Positions 14,540-22,467 of a stretch of 22,467 nt of DNA are shown in pieces. Within the stretch, counting starts at the first letter, position 1. Every line of letters starts with the position of its first letter. A program made the position numbers and the translations under genes. Under the pieces are notes generated by a model. The model saw only the letters and a list, made by a program, of their open reading frames with translations. It searched no databases and was not told the DNA's origin. Source of the DNA: a bacterium (GTDB lineage Bacteria > Planctomycetota > J058 > JAJDCP01); the NCBI GenBank assembly GCA_030428695.1, contig JAUIEM010000134.1, forward strand, positions 1 to 22,467, in the 5' to 3' direction.

Positions 14540-17476
14540 ATGGCCCCCGTCGACCCCGCCCTGTCCACCGCCTTCCTCACCCAGGCCCTGGCAGCCCTTC
14601 ACCCGCGGCTCCGGACCTGGCGCGGAGAGGCGGCGCTGCGCGGCGAGCGGCGCGCGTTCCTGCAGGGAGCGCTGGCGCGCTGTGAGGACCGGGCCTTCGC
14701 CGCGCGCTTCGCCCGCAGCTGTCCGGTGCCGGGCGCGGAGCCGAGCGAGTACCTCCATCGTCTGCTCGCGCTGGACGACACGCGGGTGCTCCTCGGCGGC
14801 ATCCGCTTCCGCGGCGGCGCGCTCGATCATCCCTTCGTCGACGTGCTCGCGACGAGCTGGGACGTGGAGGCCGCGGGCGGCTACGCGGCGGTCGTCGCCG
14901 CGGTGAACGCGGAGTGGTCGCGATTCGCGCCCCGCGCCGTGCGGATCCTGCGCGCCACCCCCGGGCTCGAGGAGCCCGCCCTCGCGGTGGAGGTCGACCA
15001 GCTGGTGGTCGCCGGGCGGGTCGACGAGCTGGTCCGCCGCGCGCCGCCGCAGCACACCGGGCGCGTCGCGCTGCGCCCGCTGGAGGTCGAGCCGGCGCTC
15101 GCGCTGGTCCGCTCCGCCTACGACGCGCTCTTCGCGCGGCACCCCGCCCTCGGCGCGAAGCTGCACGCCGCGACCCGGGAGGAGCTGGTCGCCTGCCGGG
15201 AGCGCGGGCGCCTCTTCGCGATCGCTGTCGACGGCGCGGCGCGGGCCGTCGGCGTGCTGGCGGTCGAGGCCCGGGCCGAGCACGGCGTCGACGGCTGGGT
15301 GGTGGTCGAAGAGATCATCGTCGGCTCCCATCGCGGCCAGCGTCTCGCCTCCGCGGCCCAGCGACGGCTCGCCGAGGCGCTGGTCGCGGAGGATCCTCGC
15401 GGCGTGCTGTTCGGCACGATCGCGGGGAGCAACCAGGCCTCGCTGCGCACCGCTGCGCGCGTCGGCCGGGAGGTCATCGCCGCCTACCTGTTCGTGCGGG
15501 CGCGCGACCAAGAACGACCCGCCCCGGGCTTCGCGACCGACGTCGCCGTCTGCCAGGATGCGTCGGGCGCTCCCTGCGGAGGCGGGGCCGACGCGGGAAG
15601 GGACGCGACGATTCCTGACAACGACACCGAAGAGGACCTGCGCAAGACGCTGATCGAGGATCCGCGCGTCAGCCTGGTGCCCGGCGCGGCCTCTCCTCCC
15701 GACGAGGCGGCGCTGCTCGCGGCGCTGAGCCTGCCCGCCGCGGGCGGGCGGCTCGAGCTGAAGGAGACCCTCGGCCAGGGCGGCATGGGGGTCGTGCACC
15801 TCGCGACCCAGAGCAGCATGGGCCGGGCGGTCGCCGTCAAGCGCCTGCATCCCGAGGCGGCCTCCGAGCGCGCGCGGCTGAAGCTGCTGCGCGAGGCCTG
15901 GGTGACCGGGACGCTCGAGCATCCGAACGTGGTCCCGGTCTACGATGTCAGCATCGACGGGGAGGGCCAGCCCGCGATCGTGCTGAAGCTGATCGACGGG
16001 GTGCGCTGGAGCGCGTTGATGCACGACCCCGCGGCCGTCGCGCGGCGCAGCACGGGCCACGACCCCCTGGAGTGGAACCTGCGGGTGCTGATGCAGGTGT
16101 GCAATGCGGTCCACTTCGCCCACAGCCGCGGCATCCTGCACCGCGACATCAAGCCCGACAACGTGATGATCGGGGGCTTCGGCGAGGTCTACGTGCTCGA
16201 CTGGGGCATCGCCCTGAGCCTGCGCCCGGACCCGCTGGGGCGCCTGCCGTCGGTCGAGGAGGCGCGCGGCATCGCGGGCACGCCGGCCTACATGGCGCCG
16301 GAGATGCTCGACGAGGACCCGCGCACCCTGACCAGCGCCTGCGACATCTACCTGCTCGGCGCGGTGCTGTACGAGATCCTGGCCGGCGAGCCTCCGCAGC
16401 GGGGCGAGAATCTGGCGGCGATCCTGCACGGCATCCTGCACCGCAGCCCTCCGCTGCCCGATGCGGCTCCGGCCCTGCGCGCGATCTGCCGCCGGGCGAT
16501 GCACCGCGATCCCGCGCGTCGCTACGCCAGCGCGGAGGAGATGCGGGCTGCGTGCGACCACTTCCTGACCCAGCGCGGCTCGATGCGCCTGGCGGAGACC
16601 GCCGAGCAGCAGCTCGCCAGCATCCGCGCGCAGCTGGCAGGGGGCGGGACGCTCAACGAGGAGGAGCACGGTCGGCTCTACCTGTCCTACGGCGCCTGCC
16701 GTTTCGGCTTCCAGGCCGCGCTGGAGGCCTGGCCCGGCAACGCGCAGGCGCGCGCCGCGCTGCAGGAGGCCTGCGAGGAGCTGTGCCGCTACGAGCTGCG
16801 GCAGCGGGACTCGAAGGCGGCGGCCCGCTTCGTCGCCGAGATGGAGCAGGTCCCGCCGGCGCTGGAGCGGGCGCTGCGGAGCCTGCAGGAGGAGGAAGCC
16901 CGGGAGGCGCGGCGGCTCGCGCAGCTGCACCGGCAGCACTACGAGCTCGACCCCGAGGTGGGCTGGCGGGCGCGCACCGCGATCGTGCTGACGATGGGGA
17001 GCGTCTGGGCGATCGGGCCCGCCGCCAGCGAGTGGTTCGGCTGGACGACGATCGAGCAGGTCGGCGAGAATGTGCTCGCCTACAGCCTGGTGTTCGCGGC
17101 GATGGTCCTGGCCCTCGGCCTGCTGGCGCGGCGGACCGTGCTCTCCACCACCCTCAACCGACGCGTCTTCCTCACCCTCTTGTTCGTGCCCCTGGCCCAG
17201 GTCGTCCTGCACCTGGGCACCAGGCTCGGCGGGCTGGCCCCTTTCGACAGCATGCGGCTGCACTTCTTCCTGTGGATGAGCACCGGCACGCTCGCCGCGA
17301 TCCACGTCGAGCGGGGCCTGTGGCCTTCGGCGGTGGGCTACCTGCTCGGCTTCTTCGGGGCGATGGCCTGGCCCGACCAGGTGATCAAGCTGATGTCGCT
17401 GGCCAACCTCGGCTTCTTCCTCAACCTGCTCGCCCTGACCTACCGCGACAAGGCCCCGCGCCGCCCGGGAGCGTAG
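14540..17476 (+). CDS. GNAT-like domain fused to membrane Ser/Thr kinase
   Basis: The product has 978 residues; the ATG at 14540 has GGAGGAG directly upstream (14531-14537). The N-terminal region (about 1-330) ends in a GNAT acetyltransferase pattern: VVVEEIIVGSHRGQRLASAA (about 254-273, the acyl-CoA pyrophosphate loop) and a later SNQASLRTAARVG; residues 1-150 may be a degenerate second GNAT repeat. The kinase domain (about 405-680) has LGQGGMGVV (411-419), VAVKRL, HRDIKPDN (534-541), DWG (554-556) and GTPAYMAPE. Next come a helical segment with LYLSYGACRFGFQAAL (713-728) and six hydrophobic segments (about 812-968). The frame is unbroken and I see no internal start with an SD, so the fusion looks real. 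It could couple protein acetylation or acyl-CoA sensing to phosphorylation. Confidence 0.88.
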   Translation: MAPVDPALSTAFLTQALAALHPRLRTWRGEAALRGERRAFLQGALARCEDRAFAARFARSCPVPGAEPSEYLHRLLALDDTRVLLGGIRFRGGALDHPFVDVLATSWDVEAAGGYAAVVAAVNAEWSRFAPRAVRILRATPGLEEPALAVEVDQLVVAGRVDELVRRAPPQHTGRVALRPLEVEPALALVRSAYDALFARHPALGAKLHAATREELVACRERGRLFAIAVDGAARAVGVLAVEARAEHGVDGWVVVEEIIVGSHRGQRLASAAQRRLAEALVAEDPRGVLFGTIAGSNQASLRTAARVGREVIAAYLFVRARDQERPAPGFATDVAVCQDASGAPCGGGADAGRDATIPDNDTEEDLRKTLIEDPRVSLVPGAASPPDEAALLAALSLPAAGGRLELKETLGQGGMGVVHLATQSSMGRAVAVKRLHPEAASERARLKLLREAWVTGTLEHPNVVPVYDVSIDGEGQPAIVLKLIDGVRWSALMHDPAAVARRSTGHDPLEWNLRVLMQVCNAVHFAHSRGILHRDIKPDNVMIGGFGEVYVLDWGIALSLRPDPLGRLPSVEEARGIAGTPAYMAPEMLDEDPRTLTSACDIYLLGAVLYEILAGEPPQRGENLAAILHGILHRSPPLPDAAPALRAICRRAMHRDPARRYASAEEMRAACDHFLTQRGSMRLAETAEQQLASIRAQLAGGGTLNEEEHGRLYLSYGACRFGFQAALEAWPGNAQARAALQEACEELCRYELRQRDSKAAARFVAEMEQVPPALERALRSLQEEEAREARRLAQLHRQHYELDPEVGWRARTAIVLTMGSVWAIGPAASEWFGWTTIEQVGENVLAYSLVFAAMVLALGLLARRTVLSTTLNRRVFLTLLFVPLAQVVLHLGTRLGGLAPFDSMRLHFFLWMSTGTLAAIHVERGLWPSAVGYLLGFFGAMAWPDQVIKLMSLANLGFFLNLLALTYRDKAPRRPGA

Positions 17477-17496
17477 AGTTTGAGGAGACCGCGGGC

Positions 17497-19455
17497 CTAC
17501 ATCTGCTCGAGCCGCGGGATGCCGAGCAGGTCCAGGCCCGTGCCGACCGCCTGGGCCACCGCCCGGGTCAGGAGCAGCCGCGCGTTGCGCAGGGCCGGGT
17601 CGGGACACTTGACCACCGGGTGCTTGTCGCCGGCGTAGAAGCTCGAGAAGGCCTTGGCGACCGCGTACATCGCCGCGGCCACCCGCGACGGGTCGAAGCC
17701 CTCGGCCGCCCGCGCGAGCTCGCCCGGGAAGGCGTAGAGCGCCTGCAGGAGGGCGCGCTCCTCGTCGGTGCCGAGGCCGGACAGGTCGGCGCCCTCGAGG
17801 TCGAGGCCGGCGGGGTCGATGCCCGCCTTGGCGAAGATGCTCTGCACCCGGGCGTAGGCGTACAGGTGGTAGGGGCCGGTGTTGCCGGTGAACTCGATCG
17901 ACTTCGCCGGGTCGAACAGCATCGTCGTCGCCGGGGAGACGTCGAGGATGAAGTACTTCAGGGCCGCGAGGCCGACCACCCGGGCGCGCTCGGCGGCGTC
18001 CGCCTCGGAGAGCTCGGGCCAGCGCTGCCGGGTCTCCTGCTCGGCGAGACCGAACAGCTCGTCGAGCAGGTCGTCGGCGTCGACGACGGTGCCCTCGCGG
18101 CTCTTCATCTTGCCGCTCGGCAGGTTGACCATGCCGTAGGACAGGTGGTGGCAGGCGCCCTTGAGCTTCGGCTCGAGCAGGCCGAGGATGCCGAACAGCA
18201 CCTCGAAGTGGTAGTTCTGCTCGTCCGCGACGACGTACACCATGCGCTCGGCGCCGAACGTCTCGAAGCGCGAGACCGCGGTGCCGAGGTCCTGGGTCAT
18301 GTAGACGCTGGTGCCGTCGGAGCGCAGCAGCACCTTCTCGCCCTTCATGCCGACCTGGCTGAGGTCGCAGGCGACCGCGCCGTTGTCGAGCCGGTGGAAG
18401 ATGCCCTGCTCGAGGCCCTTGTCGACCAGGCTCTTGCCGAGCAGATAGGTCAGGCTCTCCTTGTCGATGTGGTCGAAGCGGATCCCGAGCCGGCGGTAGG
18501 TCTCATCGAAGCCGGCGAAGACCCAGCCGTTCATCGTCTCCCACAGGGTCCGGACCTCGGCGTCGCCCGCCTCCCACTTGCGCAGCATCTCCCGCGCCTG
18601 GCCGCCGAGGGGCGACTCGGCGTTGAAGTAGCCGTCCTTGTAGGTCGTCCGGAAGGTGTCCCAGAGGGCGGCGACCTTGGCGAGCAGCTTCTCCTTCTTG
18701 GCCGGGTTCGTCTGCTTCTCCGCCTTGGCGATGGCGCGGGTCCGCTTGGCCGCGGCCTTCTTCCCGGCCGGCTCGGTCTGCCAGCGCGCGAAGCGCTCCT
18801 GGGCCGCGGGGCTCGCCAGCCAGGCGGCGTACTCCTCGCGGAAGGCGGTCTCGAAGGCGACGTAGTAGCGGCCGACCAGGTGGTCGCCCTTGACGCCGGA
18901 GCTCGCCGGGGTCTCGCCCTCTCCCTGCAGCCGGTAGGCGAGCATCGACTTGCAGATGTGGATGCCCCGGTCGTTGATCAGGTTGACCCGGGTCACGCGC
19001 CGGCCGGCGTGCTCGAGGATGCGGGCGCTCGCGTCGCCGAGCAGGTTGTTGCGGATGTGGCCGAGGTGCTGGGGCTTGTTCGTGTTCGGCGAGCTGAACT
19101 CGATCAGCACGTGGCCGCCGCCGTCGCTCTCCCCTCCGCCCGCCAGCTCGCCGAGCACCGCGGAGGCCAGGGCGCCGGCGTGCAGCCGCAGGTTGAGGTA
19201 CGGACCGGTCGGCTCGACCGCGGCGATCACCGCGTCGGGGGCGAGGGCCTCGGCGAGGGCGGCCGCGATCTTGGGCGGCGCCTGGCGCAGGGCCTTGGCG
19301 AAGGGGAAGCAGGGCAGGCACAGGTCGCCCATCTCCGGCCGCGGCGGCGCGCTGAGCTCCGGGCAGGGGGCGTCGGCGCCCAGGCCGCGCAGGGCTGCCT
19401 CGACGGTCGTCTGGACGTGGCCGGCCAGGGCCGCGAGATGGCGGGGCGGGGTCAT
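17497..19455 (-). CDS. argS: Arginyl-tRNA synthetase
   Basis: The product has 652 residues; the ATG at 19455 has GAGGAG 6 nt upstream. The frame stays open upstream to 19845 but crosses GC-rich spacer and the next gene, so that extension is rejected. Class I features: the HIGH-type motif HLGHIRNN (130-137) after FSSPNTNKPQ, the catalytic stretch YHFEVLFGIL, and SGKMKSREGT (447-456) in the KMSK position, as I recall from Bacteroidota-type ArgRS. The C-terminal anticodon-binding DALR region contains TGPYHLYAYARVQSI (526-540). A Lys/Ala-rich insertion at about 225-275 (AGKKAAAKRTRAIAKAEKQ) separates parts of the catalytic domain. It charges tRNA-Arg in the cytoplasm. It follows two envelope-protease genes on the same strand and converges with the kinase gene, 20 nt apart. 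Confidence 0.96.
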   Translation of the reverse strand: MTPPRHLAALAGHVQTTVEAALRGLGADAPCPELSAPPRPEMGDLCLPCFPFAKALRQAPPKIAAALAEALAPDAVIAAVEPTGPYLNLRLHAGALASAVLGELAGGGESDGGGHVLIEFSSPNTNKPQHLGHIRNNLLGDASARILEHAGRRVTRVNLINDRGIHICKSMLAYRLQGEGETPASSGVKGDHLVGRYYVAFETAFREEYAAWLASPAAQERFARWQTEPAGKKAAAKRTRAIAKAEKQTNPAKKEKLLAKVAALWDTFRTTYKDGYFNAESPLGGQAREMLRKWEAGDAEVRTLWETMNGWVFAGFDETYRRLGIRFDHIDKESLTYLLGKSLVDKGLEQGIFHRLDNGAVACDLSQVGMKGEKVLLRSDGTSVYMTQDLGTAVSRFETFGAERMVYVVADEQNYHFEVLFGILGLLEPKLKGACHHLSYGMVNLPSGKMKSREGTVVDADDLLDELFGLAEQETRQRWPELSEADAAERARVVGLAALKYFILDVSPATTMLFDPAKSIEFTGNTGPYHLYAYARVQSIFAKAGIDPAGLDLEGADLSGLGTDEERALLQALYAFPGELARAAEGFDPSRVAAAMYAVAKAFSSFYAGDKHPVVKCPDPALRNARLLLTRAVAQAVGTGLDLLGIPRLEQM

Positions 19456-19557
19456 CGGAAGCTCCTCTCGGAACGTGGGGGGAAACCGACGCCCCGCGCG
19501 CCGGATGGCGGGGCGGGGCGGATCGGACCGGATGGCTCGTGGCGGATCGGCGTCCGC

Positions 19558-19579
19558 TCCCCGCGGGACGACGCGGGGA
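19558..19579 (-). terminator. GC hairpin between pseudo-protease and argS
   Basis: TCCCCGCG (19558-19565) and CGCGGGGA (19572-19579) form a perfect 8-bp stem with a 6-nt loop, 20 nt after the minus-strand stop at 19599. There is no T-run on the minus strand, so it may only weaken read-through into argS. Confidence 0.35.
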
Positions 19580-19598
19580 ACGGAGGGGCGCGCGGAGG

Positions 19599-20414
19599 CT
19601 ACTCCTCCGTGCCGCCCTCTTCCTGGTCGAGCTCGGCGGCCTGCTGCTTGGCGCGCTCGATCAGGGCGTGGACCTTCTTCGTCGCCAGCAGCATCACGGC
19701 GGCGCCGCCCTGCGCAGCGGCGAGACGGGCGCCGAGGCCCTGGCCTTCCTCGCCGTCGGGCAGGACGGTGATGCCGACGCCGAGCAGCGCGCCGGCCTCG
19801 GTGAACAGGGGCAGACCGGTCTCGATCGCGCCGGTGAGGTGCCACAGCTTGCGCGGCTTCTTGACCTTGCCGCTCAGCATCGCGCGGGTGAAGTACGGGG
19901 CGAAGTCGAAGGAGCGACCGAAGCGGGTCACGCCGTAGACCATCGAGCCGATCGCGGCCTCGCCGCCGGCCTGGGAGAAGTCGATCGCGGTCAGCTCACG
20001 GCCTTCGAGCTCGTCGATCATCAGGAAGGCGAGGTCGAGCTCGGTGTCGGTCGCGACCAGGCGCGCGGTGTACTCGGTCTCCTCGTTCTCGAAGACGACG
20101 AAGATGTCGTTGGTGCTGATCGCGATGTCGATGCGGGGATCGTCGCCGAACATGCGAGCGATCGCGCCGTTGTTCAGGCCGCTGTCGCTGACCATCACCA
20201 GACCGCTCGGGTCGACGACGACGCCGCGCATCTCGACCTTGTCTTCTTCCTCCTGGGCCCCCCGGCCGGCCATCGTGATCGAGATGCTCTGCACCGCCTT
20301 GACGGTGACGATCGCGGGCGCGGTGTTGTCGATCAGGGTCTGGAAGGGGTTGTCCTGGGCAAAGGCGAGCCCGCTGAGCAGCAGGCAGGCGATGCCGATA
20401 CGTCCGAAACTCAT
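19599..20414 (-). CDS. Secreted HtrA-like pseudo-protease (catalytic His and Ser lost)
   Basis: The product has 271 residues; the ATG at 20414 has GGAG 5 nt upstream. A signal peptide (about 1-19, cleaved after GLAFA) sends it out of the cytoplasm. The fold follows trypsin-like HtrA proteases: RGVVVDPSGLVMVSDSGLNN (63-82) lines up without gaps with the SGVIVSPAGHVLTNYHVAGN of the neighbouring HtrA, placing Ser78 where the catalytic His should be. Asp127 (LDLAFL) is kept, but ETGLPLF (198-204) stands where GNSGGPLV should be, so the nucleophile Ser is Thr199. There is no PDZ domain; the tail (about 240-271) is Lys/Gln/Glu-rich and may be helical. It lies 56 nt after the active HtrA gene, so a regulatory or substrate-binding partner role is likely (inference). 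Confidence 0.85.
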   Translation of the reverse strand: MSFGRIGIACLLLSGLAFAQDNPFQTLIDNTAPAIVTVKAVQSISITMAGRGAQEEEDKVEMRGVVVDPSGLVMVSDSGLNNGAIARMFGDDPRIDIAISTNDIFVVFENEETEYTARLVATDTELDLAFLMIDELEGRELTAIDFSQAGGEAAIGSMVYGVTRFGRSFDFAPYFTRAMLSGKVKKPRKLWHLTGAIETGLPLFTEAGALLGVGITVLPDGEEGQGLGARLAAAQGGAAVMLLATKKVHALIERAKQQAAELDQEEGGTEE

Positions 20415-20470
20415 GGTGTCTCCAGGTCGTGGGCCCGCAGGCCCGGGGGGGTGCGGCGGCGGCCGCGGTC

Positions 20471-22467
20471 TCAGTCGGAGCTGACTTCGCTCCAGTCCGG
20501 TTCGATAAACACGAAGTGCGTGCGGTAGCTGCGCTGCACGAAGATCTGGATGTAGCGCGGCTGCTCCTGCATCAGCACGCCGAGGGCGGTCTCGAAGTCG
20601 GTCACGTCGCGGACATCGAACATGTCGACCTTGGTGATGCGGTCGCCGAAGCTCAGGCCGCCGAGCTGCGCCCAGTTGCCGGTCTCGATGTCCGTGACGA
20701 TGACGCCCTTGAGCTGCGGATCATTCGACGCGAGCCGGTCGCCGTAGGTCAGGTCGCGCACGCTGACGCCGAGGGCCTCGTTCTCGTAGGCCGCCGGGGA
20801 ATCGCTCAGGGCGGGGTTCTCCTCGAGCACCACGCTCAGAGCGTGCTCCTCGCCGTCGCGCAGGACGCCGAGCTCGACGCTGCCGCCGATCAGGTAGTCC
20901 TCGAGCTCACGGCGCAGGTCTTCGGCGTCCTGGCTGCGGTAGGCCTCGAGCTCCTCGCCGTCGAGGCTGACGAGCAGGTCACCGACCAGCAGGCCGGTCT
21001 TCGCGGCCTCGGTGCCCGGGTACACGCGGGTGACCCGGTAGCCCTTGGTGCCTTCGAGGCCGAGCGCGGTGGCGACGTTCGGGGTCAGCACCTGGGTCTC
21101 GATGCCCATCCAGGCCTTGGGCAGCTCACCGCCCCGCGGCCGATCGGGCTTCTCTTCGGGATTCTCGACCGCGCTGAGGATCGAGCTGGCGCCGCGGCGG
21201 ATGCCGATCACGACGGCCTCGTCCTCGGCGTGGGCCGCCAGCAGCGTCTGGAAGCTGGCGAGGTCGCTGACCGCCTGGCCCGCGACCGACACGATCACGT
21301 CGCCGGCCGCGACGTTCGGCTTGGCCTCGTCGAGGGGCAGCCCGGTGCGCATGCCGGTGATCACGACGCCCTGGTCGTCCGCGTAGCGGCGCAGGAGGGC
21401 CATCGGCGGGGTGATGTCGCGGGCGGTGAAGCCCCACTCGCGGAACTCGGCGCCCTCGCCGAGGTACGGCTCCATCTTCGCGACCGCGGCGTGCAGGGTG
21501 TGCTGCTCGCCATCGCGCAGCAGGTCGACCGCGACCGTCGCGCCGACCTCGAGCTCGGCGACCTGCAGGAGGAAGCTCGGGATGTCCTCGAGCCGCTGCA
21601 CGCTGACCGGGTCGCCGTCGAAGCCGAGCAGCACGTCCCCGGGCTCGATGCCGGCGTGGTCGGCGGGGCTGCCCTCGATCACCATCGAGACCAGCGCTCC
21701 GGACTTCCGCCCGATCGACTGCACCGGCACGACGTTGATGCCGAGCCAGCCGCGGATCACCTCGCCGTGGACCATCACCTGGTTCAGGATGCGCCCGGCC
21801 AGGTCGGAGGGGCAGGCGAAGCCCATGCCGGCGCCGCCGCGCGTGTTGATCCCGACCACCTCGCCGTCGAGGTTGACGAGCGGGCCGCCGGAGTTGCCGG
21901 GGTTGATCAGGGCGTCGTGCTGGATCCAGCGGGTGAAGACGCCGGTGATCTCGCCGTCGCCGAAGTCGAGGTCGTTCAAGCCGTCGCTGAGGATGCGCGA
22001 GGTGTGCGAGACGATGCCGAGGGTCATCGAGCTCGACAGGCCGAAGGGGTTGCCGAGCGCGACGACGTAGTCACCGACGCCGAGGTCGCCGGACTTGCCG
22101 AGGGTCGCGAAGGGCAGCGGCTCGTTGCGGTCCTCGCGGGCCGACAGGTCGAGCTGCAGGATCGAGAGGTCGGTCAGCGAATCGTGGGCGACGACCTCGG
22201 CCGGGATCTCCTCGCCGCTCGGCAGCGTGCAGATGCGGCGGATGGTGTTGCCCGCGACGTGGTAGTTGGTCAGCACGTGGCCCGCGGGGCTGACGATCAC
22301 GCCGCTGCCCCCCCCGCCGAGGCGGCGCACCTGGCCGCCCTGCTGGACCTCGGTGATCACGGTGATGTTGACCAGCGTCGGATAGACCTTCTTGCGCACG
22401 AAGTCGAGGTCTTCGCGCAAGGCGTCCTGGGCGAGCAGGCTCGCGCACAGGCCCAGGGTCAGAAGCA
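20471..22467 (-). CDS. HtrA/DegP-like serine protease with four PDZ domains, 5' end missing
   Basis: The frame is open to the window edge, and the first visible residues (LLTLGLCASLLAQDA) are the end of a signal peptide, so the start lies just beyond 22467. Numbering from Leu at 22420, the protease domain holds the full triad: His54 (VLTNYHVAG), Asp84 (LTDLSIL) and Ser177 (INPGNSGGPLV; codon 21892-21890). Four PDZ-like domains follow at about 223-312, 328-410, 437-535 and 548-640, each with a G-D-x-[ILV] element such as PGDVLLGFDG, AGDVIVSVAG, VGDLLVSLDG and FGDRITKVDM. DegP has two, so this is an extended member. It should act outside the inner membrane in protein quality control. It heads a minus-strand group with the pseudo-protease and argS. 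Confidence 0.92.
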   Translation of the reverse strand, partial: LLTLGLCASLLAQDALREDLDFVRKKVYPTLVNITVITEVQQGGQVRRLGGGGSGVIVSPAGHVLTNYHVAGNTIRRICTLPSGEEIPAEVVAHDSLTDLSILQLDLSAREDRNEPLPFATLGKSGDLGVGDYVVALGNPFGLSSSMTLGIVSHTSRILSDGLNDLDFGDGEITGVFTRWIQHDALINPGNSGGPLVNLDGEVVGINTRGGAGMGFACPSDLAGRILNQVMVHGEVIRGWLGINVVPVQSIGRKSGALVSMVIEGSPADHAGIEPGDVLLGFDGDPVSVQRLEDIPSFLLQVAELEVGATVAVDLLRDGEQHTLHAAVAKMEPYLGEGAEFREWGFTARDITPPMALLRRYADDQGVVITGMRTGLPLDEAKPNVAAGDVIVSVAGQAVSDLASFQTLLAAHAEDEAVVIGIRRGASSILSAVENPEEKPDRPRGGELPKAWMGIETQVLTPNVATALGLEGTKGYRVTRVYPGTEAAKTGLLVGDLLVSLDGEELEAYRSQDAEDLRRELEDYLIGGSVELGVLRDGEEHALSVVLEENPALSDSPAAYENEALGVSVRDLTYGDRLASNDPQLKGVIVTDIETGNWAQLGGLSFGDRITKVDMFDVRDVTDFETALGVLMQEQPRYIQIFVQRSYRTHFVFIEPDWSEVSSD

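Noticed and set aside
14393..17608. Minus-strand open frame of about 1071 residues opposite the GNAT-kinase
   Set aside because: Shadow frame; the plus strand encodes clear kinase motifs and has a strong SD.
19456..19845. N-terminal extension of argS to 19845
   Set aside because: It would run through the spacer and antisense-frame the pseudo-protease gene; ATG at 19455 has a good SD and gives a normal ArgRS N-terminus.
16072..19938. Very long plus-strand open frame (about 1288 residues) across the kinase and argS genes
   Set aside because: It is antisense to argS and out of frame with the kinase; Ala/Arg/Gly-rich composition is typical of shadow frames in GC-rich DNA.

Overview
This is a GC-rich (mostly about 70%) bacterial window with long, well-spaced genes. 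Most starts carry a purine-rich Shine-Dalgarno (SD) sequence about 4 to 6 nt upstream. Several traits suggest a member of the Planctomycetota or a similar soil/aquatic phylum: two large membrane-anchored Ser/Thr kinases with DWG in place of DFG, a GYF_2 membrane protein, an HtrA-type protease with four PDZ domains, an arginyl-tRNA synthetase with a GKMKSREG loop, and CTCTGCG-type intergenic repeats. This assignment is an inference from gene style; no rRNA or tRNA is present to test it.

Layout. Positions 1-3117 (+): the 3' end of a LysM cell-wall protein, a GYF_2 membrane protein, a possible 31-residue membrane peptide and a DsbA/FrnE-like thiol oxidoreductase that seems to start at ATC. 3110-4201 (-): a Cys-motif membrane protein, tail to tail with the DsbA gene. 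4202-5461: a large, odd intergenic region with dispersed CTCTGCG repeats at both ends in opposite orientation and a purine/pyrimidine long inverted repeat in the middle. 5462-9495 (+): an ABC exporter translationally coupled (ATGA) to a membrane M28 metallopeptidase. 9532-14318 (-): kinase, then DUF2235-like alpha/beta hydrolase, then membrane acyltransferase, probably one operon. 14540-17476 (+): a second, paralogous kinase fused to an N-terminal GNAT-like region, divergent from the first. 17497-22467 (-): HtrA-like protease (5' end outside the window), a protease homologue that has lost its catalytic residues, and argS.

How parts may work together. The two divergent kinases share the same C-terminal architecture and look like a duplicated sensor pair; one is non-RD (HCD) and one is RD and carries an acetyltransferase-like domain. 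The HtrA/pseudo-HtrA pair looks like an envelope quality-control protease with a non-catalytic partner. The most unusual non-coding signal is the CTCTGCG repeat family: at all four loci seen here it lies upstream of a gene and on that gene's sense strand.
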